Part shown: positions 1 to 9,387 of the stretch, one piece after another | Numbering within the stretch: the first letter of the stretch is position 1 | Layout: the number at the start of each line of letters is the position of its first letter | From: Butyrivibrio sp. | Lineage (GTDB): Bacteria > Bacillota > Clostridia > Lachnospirales > Lachnospiraceae | Length of the DNA: 64,000 bases | Direction: 5' to 3' | NCBI GenBank assembly: GCA_015056625.1 | Contig: SVFY01000003.1 | Location: forward strand, 157,541 to 221,540 | Program-made: the position numbers and the translations under genes | Notes under the pieces: generated by a model | What the model was told of the DNA's origin: nothing | The model's database searches: none | The model's input: only the letters and a program-made list of their open reading frames with translations

Positions 1-83
1 ATTATGCTTATGATGTCATAGATGATAAGACCGGTCCTTCTATATAGTTTTGCAAAGTTAAATGGTTCTTTTTTCTTATTCAT
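1..83 (-). CDS. N-terminus of a membrane nucleotide-sugar dehydratase (CapD/WbpM-like), partial
   Basis: Only the first 27 codons lie in the window; the gene runs off the left edge. The ATG at 83-81 overlaps the stop codon of the ligase-like gene upstream (TAA at 78-76), the tight coupling seen throughout this cluster. The peptide begins with a basic stretch (MNKKKEP) followed by LYRRTGLIIYDIISI, which resembles the start of the first transmembrane helix of CapD/WbpM-type polysaccharide biosynthesis proteins (membrane-anchored UDP-GlcNAc 4,6-dehydratases). The reading frame is seen directly; the family assignment rests on about 15 residues and could be another membrane protein. An AAGG lies only two bases before the ATG, so translation may depend on the upstream gene. 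Confidence 0.45.
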   Translation of the reverse strand, partial: MNKKKEPFNFAKLYRRTGLIIYDIISI

Positions 84-2691
84 TTCCTTGTGCCTTAAAT
101 GTTAATGGAGCTAAAGAGAGCATAAGTGCTACTGTCATAGGATTGCAGAAGTGGAATACCCATTCGGAGATACCTGCCACTGCAAATCCAATTATAATTC
201 CACATGGAATAAGGGATAACATATCTTTCTTTCTGTTGTTCTTAAAGCTTATCAGAGATGCTATAAATGCAGCTATCATTGTCAGTATGAACAGAACTCC
301 GCCCACGATACCATGGTCATATGCAACCTGTAAAAATGTGTTATGGGCATGAACTGCGATCTCTCCGGTGGGAAGCATAGCTCCCATCTCATCATGCCCC
401 CACATATTAAGCTCGGATATGTATGACTTAAAGATGGTGATACGTCCATTAGAGATCACGTCAAGCCTGTTGGACTCGTCCACATATTCTGCCATCTCCT
501 CAAGGAGCATGTAATACTCAGCCCTTGTAAAGCCGGCAGCTGCCAACAGGTTATCTGCATCACTGTCTATAGAGCCGTAGCCCTCATAGTTCTCGCTGTC
601 CGGGTTCTGCGGGCTGTCTTCATAAGGCAGACCATAAAGATCATAAACCGGCTCTCCTGTACCCTTAAGATCATAATTGTTTGCATCGTTAGGATACTCA
701 TAAGTGCCTACATCCATTCCCAGAACTTTACTTTCAAAGAGGTTAACAAATCTCTCAACACACATAAAATTGGTGTTGTCCCAATCTGCACCACCTCTTA
801 CAAACTCATCTGTATCATCAATGGCATAAAATACCGGATCTGCCACCATTGTGGGAATGATCCTCTGGAGAGTAAAGGCTGCAGGGAAGCACAAAACCAG
901 TGACAGCACAAATACTCCAATGATCCTGAAAAACTGTTTCTTGTAATAAGAAACCACAACGCAGATAACCAGAAGTGTTGAAACGATTATGGCAAGATAA
1001 GCTGTTTTAGAAACAGTAAAGATAGCATAGGACATGATGCATCCAAACAGGACTGTCTCTTTCCATGCTATAACAAAGATTTCCTTAAGGGTGCTTCCCT
1101 TGGGAAGTGATATTATCTTGACCATCAGAAGAACTGAAGCAACTGCTCCCATTACAGTCAGATACTCAGCGGTAACTGTAACTGTGTGGAACAAAAATCC
1201 AAATCTTCCAAGCATATAGCCGGCAAAATATCTGTGAAGCAGGCAGAATACCATGGAGATACCAAAGTTCATCATCAGTCCGCCAGCTAAGATATTGTAG
1301 TAGTCTTTTTTCTTTTCCCAGGCTGCAAGCCTTATAAACAGGCAGGTAAAGGTAAGTGCCAGATAAATGCCCCAGTCTCTGGTGTTTCTAAGAAGTATCA
1401 GGGCTACGAAGAATACTGCCAGAATAACACCAAATACACTTGGCCTTGCCTTGATCTTTTTATTGCGGATACCTAAAACCAAAAGTCTTATGAAATTGAG
1501 TATAAGAAGTCCGCAGAGAATAAATATGATAATGCTGCACTTTAATATAATGTTCTGCAGATCTGCTTCTTTTTCGGTTTCTGCGATCTTATTTACTGAG
1601 TAGTAATGCACGCCATAAATAGCAGAGCCTGCTACCCACACAAGATTGTAGATGTTTAATGCCTCTTTTATGGAAAAAGTAAGTACCATTCCAAGAAGAA
1701 GCCATATTACCATATGCTTTTCAGAGATGGTATGGAAAATGTCGTAGAGACCATTCATATAATCTGAGGCATACCATATGGCCATGGCGATACAGAACAT
1801 GATCAGCACATACTGAAGTCTGTCCTCGTTTTTAAGTCCCTGCCAGAAGGATACTCCCTCTTCATGGAAGATCACCTTGTGGTTGATGGCATAGAATGTA
1901 ATGGCCGCGGAGATGATAAGTCCAATCTCATAAAAGATGATGTCCACAGGCCTTGAATCAAAAAGCTTAAGTGGAAATACCATGATCATCAGAGAAAGGA
2001 ACACTATTGCCGCTACCGGATTAGCTGTAAACTGAAGCACTCTGGCAACGGTAAGGATGTTGTTTTTCTCAGGGTTCTTTTTAAAGAACAGATCTACTAA
2101 CAGGCAGATCACTGCAGCAAAAGCAGCCACAGCCGCCATCCAGATAAGTGAGAGCTTTTTGGACATAGGAATGCGATAGTTGTACTTAGCACCCAGGTGA
2201 TAGCCCTCAACATTAACGTAGTTCTCCGTAAAGTTCCCGGTATATTCAGATGATCCGGCACTTTCAAGTCCAACTGAATATTTGGACCTGCAGGGCATCA
2301 GTCTGACTGCGTAGGTCTTACCAACTTCAACATTTACTTCCATTGGAATATTGACATATCCCGGAAGTTCCATCCCTTGCGTGTCAACATAGGTTGCCAG
2401 TGCGGATGCTCCATTTTCATCGTAGAGAATTGTGTGGATATATCTTCCACGCTCCATTTCTGAAACATAGATATCAATTGAGCTCAGTCTTTCGTACTGA
2501 GCTGTAAACTCCTGCATAATGGGCATGCTTTCGTAATTTATGAGCTTTGTAAGTGTCGTGATCTCCCCACTGCCCGGTGCCTGCCAAACGCTGGTGAACA
2601 GCCTTACAGGATAGATAGCCAGTATCGCTATTAATGCAAAAATAAGCACAACAGCTCTTATGGCTGTGCTTTTATTTATAACTTTTCTCAT
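76..2691 (-). CDS. O-antigen ligase/polymerase-like membrane protein
   Basis: 871-residue polytopic membrane protein. A first membrane helix (about residues 14-33) is followed by an extracytoplasmic stretch of about 150 residues, then roughly ten more helices. Near residue 780 it carries HAHNTFLQ followed by a Gly-rich turn (GIVGG), the signature of the Wzy_C/O-antigen ligase family, whose members join undecaprenyl-linked glycans to each other or to an acceptor on the outer face of the membrane. A long soluble loop precedes that motif (about residues 650-780). At 871 residues it is much longer than classical WaaL or Wzy (about 400), mostly because of the two loops. It is one of two polymerase/ligase candidates in the window; the other is the EpsG-like protein at 52769. 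The ATG has AAAGGATT as ribosome binding site. Confidence 0.7.
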   Translation of the reverse strand: MRKVINKSTAIRAVVLIFALIAILAIYPVRLFTSVWQAPGSGEITTLTKLINYESMPIMQEFTAQYERLSSIDIYVSEMERGRYIHTILYDENGASALATYVDTQGMELPGYVNIPMEVNVEVGKTYAVRLMPCRSKYSVGLESAGSSEYTGNFTENYVNVEGYHLGAKYNYRIPMSKKLSLIWMAAVAAFAAVICLLVDLFFKKNPEKNNILTVARVLQFTANPVAAIVFLSLMIMVFPLKLFDSRPVDIIFYEIGLIISAAITFYAINHKVIFHEEGVSFWQGLKNEDRLQYVLIMFCIAMAIWYASDYMNGLYDIFHTISEKHMVIWLLLGMVLTFSIKEALNIYNLVWVAGSAIYGVHYYSVNKIAETEKEADLQNIILKCSIIIFILCGLLILNFIRLLVLGIRNKKIKARPSVFGVILAVFFVALILLRNTRDWGIYLALTFTCLFIRLAAWEKKKDYYNILAGGLMMNFGISMVFCLLHRYFAGYMLGRFGFLFHTVTVTAEYLTVMGAVASVLLMVKIISLPKGSTLKEIFVIAWKETVLFGCIMSYAIFTVSKTAYLAIIVSTLLVICVVVSYYKKQFFRIIGVFVLSLVLCFPAAFTLQRIIPTMVADPVFYAIDDTDEFVRGGADWDNTNFMCVERFVNLFESKVLGMDVGTYEYPNDANNYDLKGTGEPVYDLYGLPYEDSPQNPDSENYEGYGSIDSDADNLLAAAGFTRAEYYMLLEEMAEYVDESNRLDVISNGRITIFKSYISELNMWGHDEMGAMLPTGEIAVHAHNTFLQVAYDHGIVGGVLFILTMIAAFIASLISFKNNRKKDMLSLIPCGIIIGFAVAGISEWVFHFCNPMTVALMLSLAPLTFKAQGNE

Positions 2692-2756
2692 AACTAATCC
2701 TTTAATATACGCATAATAAGTGCATCATAGTATGATAACACACATTCAGGCCCTAA

Positions 2757-4406
2757 TCAAACAGCCGCCTTTTCTTTGCCATGACAAGATCTCACCAGCA
2801 AAAGAGGAAGAGTTGTCCACAGATAAAGCACATATCTGACCAGATATGTGGGTCCTAAAAGCACTGTGCAAAAAGTGAGGATCATGGGCAAAAATGGCAG
2901 TATCTCCCCAGTCCTTTTTTTGGACAGCCTGTAGGCAAAAACAAACATGTAGATAAACAGATATAGCCCAGGTGAAAAAAGCAGGTGCAGGATCGTTGCA
3001 TCCTGCTGAAAGCTTCCAATGGATAAATATTTGTAAAGCTTGTCTATAACAGGAATAAAACTCGTTCTCTCTCCGGGAGGCTCGACCTCATAGCCAAAAT
3101 ACGAGCTTTCCTCGTAGGTGAAAGAAAAGACCGTATTGCCCTTATATACATTTATGACAGCAGGCGGATAATAGTACCCGTAGGAAGTGAGCATCCAGGC
3201 ATTTAAGTATGCCACAGGATGGTCCTTAAACACCTTTATCCAAACATTCCAAAAGCTCTTTTTATCCTCCTCATAAAGCTTATTGTTAAAGCCAACCTTT
3301 ACCAGATCAGAAACCCTTGGGGTGTAGTTTTTAAGATTTTCTTTTGGGATGTAGCTTTCTATCACCGCCTTATCCTCATCAGAAAGACTATCACCGTCAT
3401 AAGTATAAACCCTGGCAAGCTGCATGATGGGCACAGTGAGCATCTCCTGATGGTGTGTTCCTTCTGAATTGCACACAATTGACAGGATACTGGAAAAGAG
3501 TAGATACAGGACCATAGGAAGTACCAAAACAGCTGCCATCAGTGGCTTTAGCTTTTTTCTGAAATAGATAATGGCAAATGGCACAAAGACCAGATACGCA
3601 TAAAAACCGTTGTGTCTAAAAAGTGGCATAAGTACTGCTACAGCCACAAAAGAGACAACCTTTTTTCTATTTTCAAAAAATCCCTCAACATCCTCAACCA
3701 TCTGCAGAAGAAACACTGTCATCAGCAGAAGAAACGCAGAAAAAAGTCCATCCTTGCACGAGCACAGGGTATACATGACTATTGTGGGAAAAAGCCCATA
3801 GAATAATATCCAAAAGACCCTTGCTTTCTTTCCTATTCCCTTCTTTTGCAAATAAGTCACAACGTATGCATAGACCGCTGAGATCACAAGAAGCTGCAGG
3901 ATCAGATATACAGCAATCCCTGCATTCCAGGAGCCAGACAGCTTGTGTACAAATGCGATCACTCCGCCCAAAAGAAGGACATGAAACAGCGGATGATGAG
4001 TGGTGAAGGATCTGGTAAGAACTTCATTTAATTCTTCCTGAGCATCATATACAAAAAAGCCCGGGAACTCAGCAAGGAAAACCGGAATGCATAAAGCGAC
4101 AAGAGAAACAAGATTTATCAGATAGTCCCTCTTTGAAAACTCATTTTCATCCCCTTTTTCTGGCAGGCGGATTATCCCAAAGAGCCTTCCCCCGTGCCTT
4201 GCCATGTCATAGTTTCTCCAGACATATCTGGTATCTACGGTAACAATGACCATTAATGCAAGCATTACCATCATTGCATTTTTGTCGTAAAGATCGATCA
4301 CATCATTAGTTTCAAGCTGATATCCAAAGGTCAAAAAAACACCAGCCAAAATGCCAAACAAGCCTGACATAAGCCAGGCCAGTGTGTTTTCTTTATTCTT
4401 TTTCAT
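2757..4406 (-). CDS. DUF6020-like polytopic membrane protein, possible GT-C glycosyltransferase
   Basis: About 549 residues with roughly ten membrane helices. It has a conserved-looking FxVYDAQEE acidic stretch and a THHPLFH motif near residues 137-143, between the first helices, as in DUF6020 membrane proteins found in capsule and teichoic-acid loci. In GT-C enzymes such acidic and His residues in the first external loop bind the polyprenyl-phosphate sugar donor, so a role in adding a sugar on the outer membrane face is plausible but inferred. It directly follows a GtrB-like polyprenyl-phosphate glycosyltransferase gene, overlapping it by about 14 bases, which fits a donor-maker/donor-user pair. 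A GTG three bases earlier is an alternative start; GGGAGA precedes both. Confidence 0.6.
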   Translation of the reverse strand: MKKNKENTLAWLMSGLFGILAGVFLTFGYQLETNDVIDLYDKNAMMVMLALMVIVTVDTRYVWRNYDMARHGGRLFGIIRLPEKGDENEFSKRDYLINLVSLVALCIPVFLAEFPGFFVYDAQEELNEVLTRSFTTHHPLFHVLLLGGVIAFVHKLSGSWNAGIAVYLILQLLVISAVYAYVVTYLQKKGIGKKARVFWILFYGLFPTIVMYTLCSCKDGLFSAFLLLMTVFLLQMVEDVEGFFENRKKVVSFVAVAVLMPLFRHNGFYAYLVFVPFAIIYFRKKLKPLMAAVLVLPMVLYLLFSSILSIVCNSEGTHHQEMLTVPIMQLARVYTYDGDSLSDEDKAVIESYIPKENLKNYTPRVSDLVKVGFNNKLYEEDKKSFWNVWIKVFKDHPVAYLNAWMLTSYGYYYPPAVINVYKGNTVFSFTYEESSYFGYEVEPPGERTSFIPVIDKLYKYLSIGSFQQDATILHLLFSPGLYLFIYMFVFAYRLSKKRTGEILPFLPMILTFCTVLLGPTYLVRYVLYLWTTLPLLLVRSCHGKEKAAV

Positions 4407-5337
4407 CACGTGTTGTCTCCCGTATCACGTACTGCGGATTCTTGTTCTGTGAAATATACATCCTTCCAAGATACTCACCTATCATTCCAAGCATGAGCAT
4501 GATCATTCCCCCAATAAACATGATCGCACTCATAAGTGCAGCAAATCCCATAGGTGCTACAGGATAAACGAATTTCTTGATGACTGTATAGATACCATAA
4601 AGAAAGCCTACAAATGCAAACACAAATCCTGACAGTGTGGCTATGCGAAGGGGTTTGATGCTAAATGCAGTAAAGCCGTTTATCCAAAGGCCAAAGAGCT
4701 TGGAAAGCGTATAGCCGCTCTCTCCTACCTCTCTTTTCCTATGGGTAACATCCACATTAACTATATTCTTGGTTGTCCTTAAAACAAGGCCAATGACATA
4801 GGGGTATGACCCCTCATACTTGATCATCTCATCAACCACAAATCTCTTTGCAGCGAAGTAGCTTGAAACATAAAGCTCCTTGGGCTTGCCTATCATGGCG
4901 CTGGCCATCCATTCGTTCATGGCAGTGCCAAAATTCCTGAAGATATTATGCTGTTTATGGCTGTACCTTGCATATGCCACGTCAGCTCCGTCATCCAAAG
5001 CTTTTATAAGCTTGTCAGCCTCATCAGCAGGAGTCTGTCCGTCATCATCAAGGCATATCACGATATCTCCCTTGCTGGCACCAAGTCCCGCCATAAGCGC
5101 TGCATGCTGTCCAAAGTTTTTTGCCAGATTTATACCAGTAACTGTATCACTGTTTTTTGCAACCACAGCCTTAATAGTCCCCCAGGTATCATCAGGGGAA
5201 CCATCATTGACCAGGATTATCTCATGGTCATAGGCAGGAAGTCCCATCATGACCTGTCCTATTTCATCTACTACCGCTTCTAGTGTATTCTCTGATCTGT
5301 AGCAGGGAATCACGAAAGAGATCAGTTTCTTTGCCAT
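4393..5337 (-). CDS. Polyprenyl-phosphate glycosyltransferase (GtrB/DPM1-like, GT2)
   Basis: 314 residues. The N-terminal GT-A domain shows FVIPCYRSENT, NDGSPDDTW (residues 44-52) and the metal-binding CLDDDGQTP (near residue 97). Two C-terminal membrane helices lie at about 235-290. This layout is that of GtrB, ArnC and DPM1 enzymes, which move a sugar from a nucleotide donor to undecaprenyl phosphate on the cytoplasmic face; the product is flipped (often by a GtrA-type protein, one lies at 8893) and used by a GT-C transferase outside. The neighbouring 2757 gene is the natural candidate user. The sugar cannot be told from sequence. A second paralogue lies at 26505. Confidence 0.85.
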   Translation of the reverse strand: MAKKLISFVIPCYRSENTLEAVVDEIGQVMMGLPAYDHEIILVNDGSPDDTWGTIKAVVAKNSDTVTGINLAKNFGQHAALMAGLGASKGDIVICLDDDGQTPADEADKLIKALDDGADVAYARYSHKQHNIFRNFGTAMNEWMASAMIGKPKELYVSSYFAAKRFVVDEMIKYEGSYPYVIGLVLRTTKNIVNVDVTHRKREVGESGYTLSKLFGLWINGFTAFSIKPLRIATLSGFVFAFVGFLYGIYTVIKKFVYPVAPMGFAALMSAIMFIGGMIMLMLGMIGEYLGRMYISQNKNPQYVIRETTRDEKE

Positions 5338-5349
5338 AAAATTACCTCT

Positions 5350-5886
5350 TTAGGAAAAAGTCTTTTTCATCAATATCATATCATCTTTCTGACCGTCACT
5401 GCACTGAACCTCAGGCAGAAAAGCGCATCTCTCAAAGCCGGCATTCTCATAGCTCTTTATCGCACTTATATTTCGGACAAAGACCCTGAGGATCAGCTCT
5501 TTGAGGTGGATCCTTGTATTGGCATAGTCTGTCATCAAAAGAGCTGCTTCATTGCCATAGCCCTTTCCATTTGCATCGTCCTCTCCGATGAAAACTCCGT
5601 ACTCTGCAGATCCGGATACTCTATCGATATCCCTAAGATATACGCTTCCTACAGGTCGTCCATCTCTGCTCTTTTCACATATGATAAACTGTATGACCTT
5701 CCCTGTATCCAGCATGGTGCGCTTCCAGTTCTGCTGACCTTCAAGGGTAAAGGGCTCTCTGTAAATGAAGTTTTCTCTGACTCTGCTGTTATTTCTCCAC
5801 TTCACGATAAGAGGAAAGTCACTTTCTTCAATGAGCCTTAAGCCGATAAGCTCACCTTCGATCTCATATTGTCTGTTACTCATCAT
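5350..5886 (-). CDS. GNAT-family N-acetyltransferase
   Basis: 178 residues with the RimJ/RimL-like GNAT pattern: LIGLRLIEESDFPLIVKWRNN at the N-terminus, a central AEYGVFIGEDDANGKGYGNEAALL acetyl-CoA loop (Gx-GKGYG form of the Q/RxxGxG/A motif) and LRVFVRNISAIKSYENAGF near the C-terminus. GNATs of this type in polysaccharide loci often acetylate nucleotide-linked amino sugars. The WecE-like aminotransferase two genes upstream (7722) would produce such a substrate (a dTDP-4-amino-4,6-dideoxyhexose), so a WecD/FdtC-like role is a reasonable inference. It could equally modify another sugar or a protein. The ATG at 5883 is preceded by GGAGAT. Confidence 0.75.
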   Translation of the reverse strand: MMSNRQYEIEGELIGLRLIEESDFPLIVKWRNNSRVRENFIYREPFTLEGQQNWKRTMLDTGKVIQFIICEKSRDGRPVGSVYLRDIDRVSGSAEYGVFIGEDDANGKGYGNEAALLMTDYANTRIHLKELILRVFVRNISAIKSYENAGFERCAFLPEVQCSDGQKDDMILMKKTFS

Positions 5887-5895
5887 ATCTCCTGA

Positions 5896-7707
5896 TCATT
5901 TATGTTCACTGACTTTATAGATCACAAACACATCTGCAACCGTGTCAGTCTTTTGAATATCTACCTCATAGCCTTTATCAAGATAGTAGTCCTTTAGCCA
6001 GTCCACATCATTTACGGTTTTGGAAACCACATAGACATTGTCCATAGTAAGTATAGCATCCTGCATGGAGGATAATCCAAAGGCATCAAGTTTTTTATAA
6101 TAGAGAGGGCTCTTGCATGCCCATCCACCCATAAGATCATGGTTAGCCAGGCTGTTGTCTACATTTTCAAACATTTTTTCCGAGAATGTTCTCTCCTGGC
6201 CATCAGTTGCGGATACTCCTGTATAGACATCCACAAAATAGAAGGAATCCCCATGCTGATCAAAGTATTCATAGAGAGCATCATAGTGATCTCTCATCTT
6301 GTCTCTTTCTGCCATCTCATCAGAAATAACACTTATTTGATTCGGGATAAAGATCATGGATACAACAGCCGCAGCAAGAAGGAGCAGCTTTACAAAGTGT
6401 TTTTTGACCCCATCTTCTGAAATGATAAGGCCTGTTAAAACCGCTATTTCCATAATATACAGAGGATGTGTGATCCTTATCGGGTCTCGTCCTCTGACTA
6501 TTATGTAAAGCCACAGCGTCGACCTGCAGGCAAAGAGCAGCGCAATAAGAAGTATTGAAGCTGCCTTCCTGCCCTTTTCTCCCCAAAACAGGAAATATGC
6601 TCCTACTCCCAGATACAGGATAAGTGCTATCAGGTTAAGCGGTGCGTCTGTCATCGGATATTCATAGCTCTTTTGATATGCAACGTATCTGAGTCTGTAT
6701 AAATAAAATGGAATACTTGAAATAAGCCTTGATGGAAGGGGTACCTCGTCAGTCTTTAGCCTGCTGGCATACTCTGCCACGCTTCTAAGGATCTCAGTAT
6801 CCACTTCATCATCAATACCATAGTTGTAATTGATAAGAAGCTGCTGCTCCGGCTTTGAGAGATTTATCTCATCGTAAAAATCCCTGTTCTCCCCATAATC
6901 CGGAATAAACTGAAAGTCGTAGAGCTCAGTCCTTGCATCAAACAGCGCATTGAACTGTTTCCACTCCGGGGAAGAATAAGCTACATTGTGAATGACGCTT
7001 GACAACACAAGGCCCAGGACTATCGCGGCGCACAGTGTAAAATACTTTTTAAAAAGGCATTTCTTTTCCCCATATCTTGAAACACGGACGCCCGATACCA
7101 CAGGCTCCTCATAGCAGCGCCACGACATGCAGAAACGGATCAGGATCCCCACACCGACAATCGGGAGTGTAAGAAGCAACATCTCAGATCTTATAAGATA
7201 GGCCAGTACAATAAGGAAAACTGCAAGAACATGGTCTTTTTTTCCATCGCCGCTGTGAGTTAATACCAGAAAAGCTGCTGTGGCAGAAAGAAGTCCACAG
7301 GTAAAGGTGTACTGGACAAACACGAAATGAGAAAGCATTCCTCCGAGAACAAAAAGGATTACAAAGGCCCCTGCTATTACTTCCCCTGCTTTATCTTCAG
7401 CCACTTTAAGCGCCCTTGAAAGCAGAATGAACACGCAGCCAAACTGACAGGTGCACAAAAAAATGCCATACCAGTCAAGACCTCTATATGCTCTGTACAA
7501 AAGAGCAATAAAGGCGCTGACAGGATACAGCATCTGTATGTTATGTCCCTGGGGAAGCCCTGTGTAGGCTCCCGACAGGATATCTTTCATTAGAACGTCA
7601 TCGTTAAGGTCAAAATAGAAGTCCCCGAAATAAGCAGCTATAGCTACTACAGCCAATGTCAGGACAGCTGAAGCTATGAAGTTCACAGAAAAAATCTTTC
7701 TCTTCAT
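5896..7707 (-). CDS. Polytopic membrane protein of unknown function in polysaccharide cluster
   Basis: 603 residues with about eleven predicted membrane helices and a C-terminal soluble part of about 130 residues. After the first helix comes FYFDLNDDVLMKDIL, an acidic (DLNDD) external motif in the place where GT-C glycosyltransferases have their donor-binding Asp/Glu residues. I do not recognise a named family. It lies 14 bases after the aminotransferase gene and 9 bases before the GNAT gene, so it is co-transcribed with amino-sugar genes. A GT-C-like or acceptor-presentation role is inference only. Confidence 0.55.
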   Translation of the reverse strand: MKRKIFSVNFIASAVLTLAVVAIAAYFGDFYFDLNDDVLMKDILSGAYTGLPQGHNIQMLYPVSAFIALLYRAYRGLDWYGIFLCTCQFGCVFILLSRALKVAEDKAGEVIAGAFVILFVLGGMLSHFVFVQYTFTCGLLSATAAFLVLTHSGDGKKDHVLAVFLIVLAYLIRSEMLLLTLPIVGVGILIRFCMSWRCYEEPVVSGVRVSRYGEKKCLFKKYFTLCAAIVLGLVLSSVIHNVAYSSPEWKQFNALFDARTELYDFQFIPDYGENRDFYDEINLSKPEQQLLINYNYGIDDEVDTEILRSVAEYASRLKTDEVPLPSRLISSIPFYLYRLRYVAYQKSYEYPMTDAPLNLIALILYLGVGAYFLFWGEKGRKAASILLIALLFACRSTLWLYIIVRGRDPIRITHPLYIMEIAVLTGLIISEDGVKKHFVKLLLLAAAVVSMIFIPNQISVISDEMAERDKMRDHYDALYEYFDQHGDSFYFVDVYTGVSATDGQERTFSEKMFENVDNSLANHDLMGGWACKSPLYYKKLDAFGLSSMQDAILTMDNVYVVSKTVNDVDWLKDYYLDKGYEVDIQKTDTVADVFVIYKVSEHK

Positions 7708-7721
7708 TTTGGGGCTCCAAA

Positions 7722-8858
7722 TCAGTTAAATTTGTAGTACTCCTTAATTCTCATGACTACTTCATCAAGATCATCATTTGTAAGTTTATAATACATAGGA
7801 AGGCGAAGCAGTCTCTCGCTTTCTTTTGTAGTATATTTGTCCTCTCCTCTAAACTCACTGTATTTGACACCTGCCTGTGATGAGTGGAGTGGAACGTAAT
7901 GAGAAGCAGGAAGGATATCGTTGCTTGTAAGGTATTTAATAAGTCCCTGTCTCTCCTCGAAATCCTTGCACTTGATATAGAACATATGGGCATTGTGAAC
8001 ACATTCCTTTGGAACATAAGGAAGTTCGATAAGCCCCTTCTCCTGTAAAGGCCTTAAAGCCTCCATGTATCTGTTGTAGTGATCTAACCTGTCGCTGTTT
8101 ATCTCATCCGCCATCTGAAGCTGAGCATAGAGGTAAGCTGCGTTCATATCACTTGGAAGGAATGATGATCCAGGCATTATCCAACTGTACTTATCAACCT
8201 TACCAAGCTTGTAGAGAGTTCTGTTTGTGCCCTTCTCACGAATGATGATGGCGTTATCTACGTAGGTCTCATCTCTGAGCAAAAGAGCTCCACCCTCGCC
8301 CATACTGTAGTTCTTGGTCTCATGGAAACTGTAGTTACCAAAATCTCCGATGGCTCCAAGGGCCTTTCCCTTGTAGGTTGCCATAAGGCCCTGAGCTGCA
8401 TCCTCTATAACAAGGAGGTTATGTCTCCTTGCGATATCCATGATGGTATCCATCTCACAGCCAACTCCGGCATAGTGAACAGGCACGATAGCCCTTGTCT
8501 TGGGGGTGATAGCCTGCTCTATCAGGTTCTCATCTATGTTCATGGTGTCAGGTCTGATATCAACAAATACTACCTTGGCACCTCTAAGTACAAACGCATT
8601 GGCAGTTGAAACGAAGGTGTAGGAAGGCATGATAACCTCATCCCCCTCCTTGATATCTGCCAGGATCGCTGCCATCTCAGTAGCATGAGTGCAGGATGTT
8701 GTCAAAAGAGCTTTTGTACAGCCTGTCCTTTTTTCAATCCACTCATTATCAAGTGCAGTGAATTTACCATCACCACAGATCTTCTGTGCTTCAACGCACT
8801 CTTTTATGTATTCAAATTCGTTCCCTGTATAGGGTGGTACATTAAAATTTATTCGCAT
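7722..8858 (-). CDS. wecE: DegT/DnrJ/EryC1 aminotransferase, WecE/RffA-like (dTDP-4-amino-4,6-dideoxygalactose transaminase)
   Basis: 378 residues, the usual length of PLP-dependent sugar aminotransferases. The N-terminus (INFNVPPYTGNEFEYIKE) is typical of the WecE/RffA group, which converts dTDP-4-keto-6-deoxyglucose to dTDP-4-amino-4,6-dideoxygalactose (precursor of Fuc4NAc) with glutamate as amino donor. Visible are TTSCTHATE (phosphate-binding turn), EDAAQGLMA (Asp contacting the pyridine N) and YSFHETKNYSMGEGG with the Schiff-base lysine at about 182. The GNAT at 5350 would be a fitting next enzyme. RmlA and RmlB, which make the substrate, are not in the window. A PseC role is less likely on sequence style, although PseC is otherwise missing here. 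Symbol given by resemblance. Confidence 0.8.
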   Translation of the reverse strand: MRINFNVPPYTGNEFEYIKECVEAQKICGDGKFTALDNEWIEKRTGCTKALLTTSCTHATEMAAILADIKEGDEVIMPSYTFVSTANAFVLRGAKVVFVDIRPDTMNIDENLIEQAITPKTRAIVPVHYAGVGCEMDTIMDIARRHNLLVIEDAAQGLMATYKGKALGAIGDFGNYSFHETKNYSMGEGGALLLRDETYVDNAIIIREKGTNRTLYKLGKVDKYSWIMPGSSFLPSDMNAAYLYAQLQMADEINSDRLDHYNRYMEALRPLQEKGLIELPYVPKECVHNAHMFYIKCKDFEERQGLIKYLTSNDILPASHYVPLHSSQAGVKYSEFRGEDKYTTKESERLLRLPMYYKLTNDDLDEVVMRIKEYYKFN

Positions 8859-8892
8859 TTATCCCGCCTCCTGTCAAAATGCCTTTGACGTC

Positions 8893-9363
8893 TCAATCCT
8901 TTTTTCTAAAAACGATGAGCTTGCTTATAACATAATTAAGAGCTATTACCACAAAAGTTGCTCCCAGCTTAACTGGCATCTTGGGCCACGCCAGCAGTGT
9001 AATGAAAATAAAGATCAAAAGATCCTCAACCACAAGTGTAAACAGTCTTCCTGCAGTAAAGGATCCTGCCTGCTTAAGGAAGTCTTTTGTGTTATCCACT
9101 TTGCCATCAAATACCCAGGTCCTGTTAGTGAAGAACTGAAATGCCACGCAAATAACCCAGTCAATGGAGTTATTGATCACTTCATTGATGTGCATCACAC
9201 TGTCCATGAACCAGAAAAGAAACAGGCTCAGGAAGAATGTAAGGCCACCAAAAAAGAGGTACATAAGTCCTTCCTTATGTTTGGTATAAAAAGGTTCAAA
9301 TATATTAAGAACAGGTAAAGACATGATCCTGTCAAAAATATCTTTTTTCTTGGTATCGTTCAT
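8893..9363 (-). CDS. GtrA-family membrane protein
   Basis: 156 residues with four hydrophobic segments in the GtrA pattern: YLFFGGLTFFLSLFLFW near the N-terminus, DWVICVAFQFFTNRTWVF (the conserved FxxNRxWVF signature), then two more helices. GtrA proteins are thought to flip undecaprenyl-phosphate-linked monosaccharides made by GtrB. Two GtrB-like genes are in this cluster (4393 and 26505), so either could be its partner. It sits between the 586-residue membrane protein and the aminotransferase with short gaps on both sides. Confidence 0.85.
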   Translation of the reverse strand: MNDTKKKDIFDRIMSLPVLNIFEPFYTKHKEGLMYLFFGGLTFFLSLFLFWFMDSVMHINEVINNSIDWVICVAFQFFTNRTWVFDGKVDNTKDFLKQAGSFTAGRLFTLVVEDLLIFIFITLLAWPKMPVKLGATFVVIALNYVISKLIVFRKKD

Positions 9364-9387
9364 AAATGCTTAAGTGCTCCTATCTTT

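Noticed and set aside
7722..8858. This aminotransferase as PseC
   Set aside because: Its N-terminus and overall pattern fit the WecE/RffA group; PseC proteins start differently. The role is left open only as a finding.
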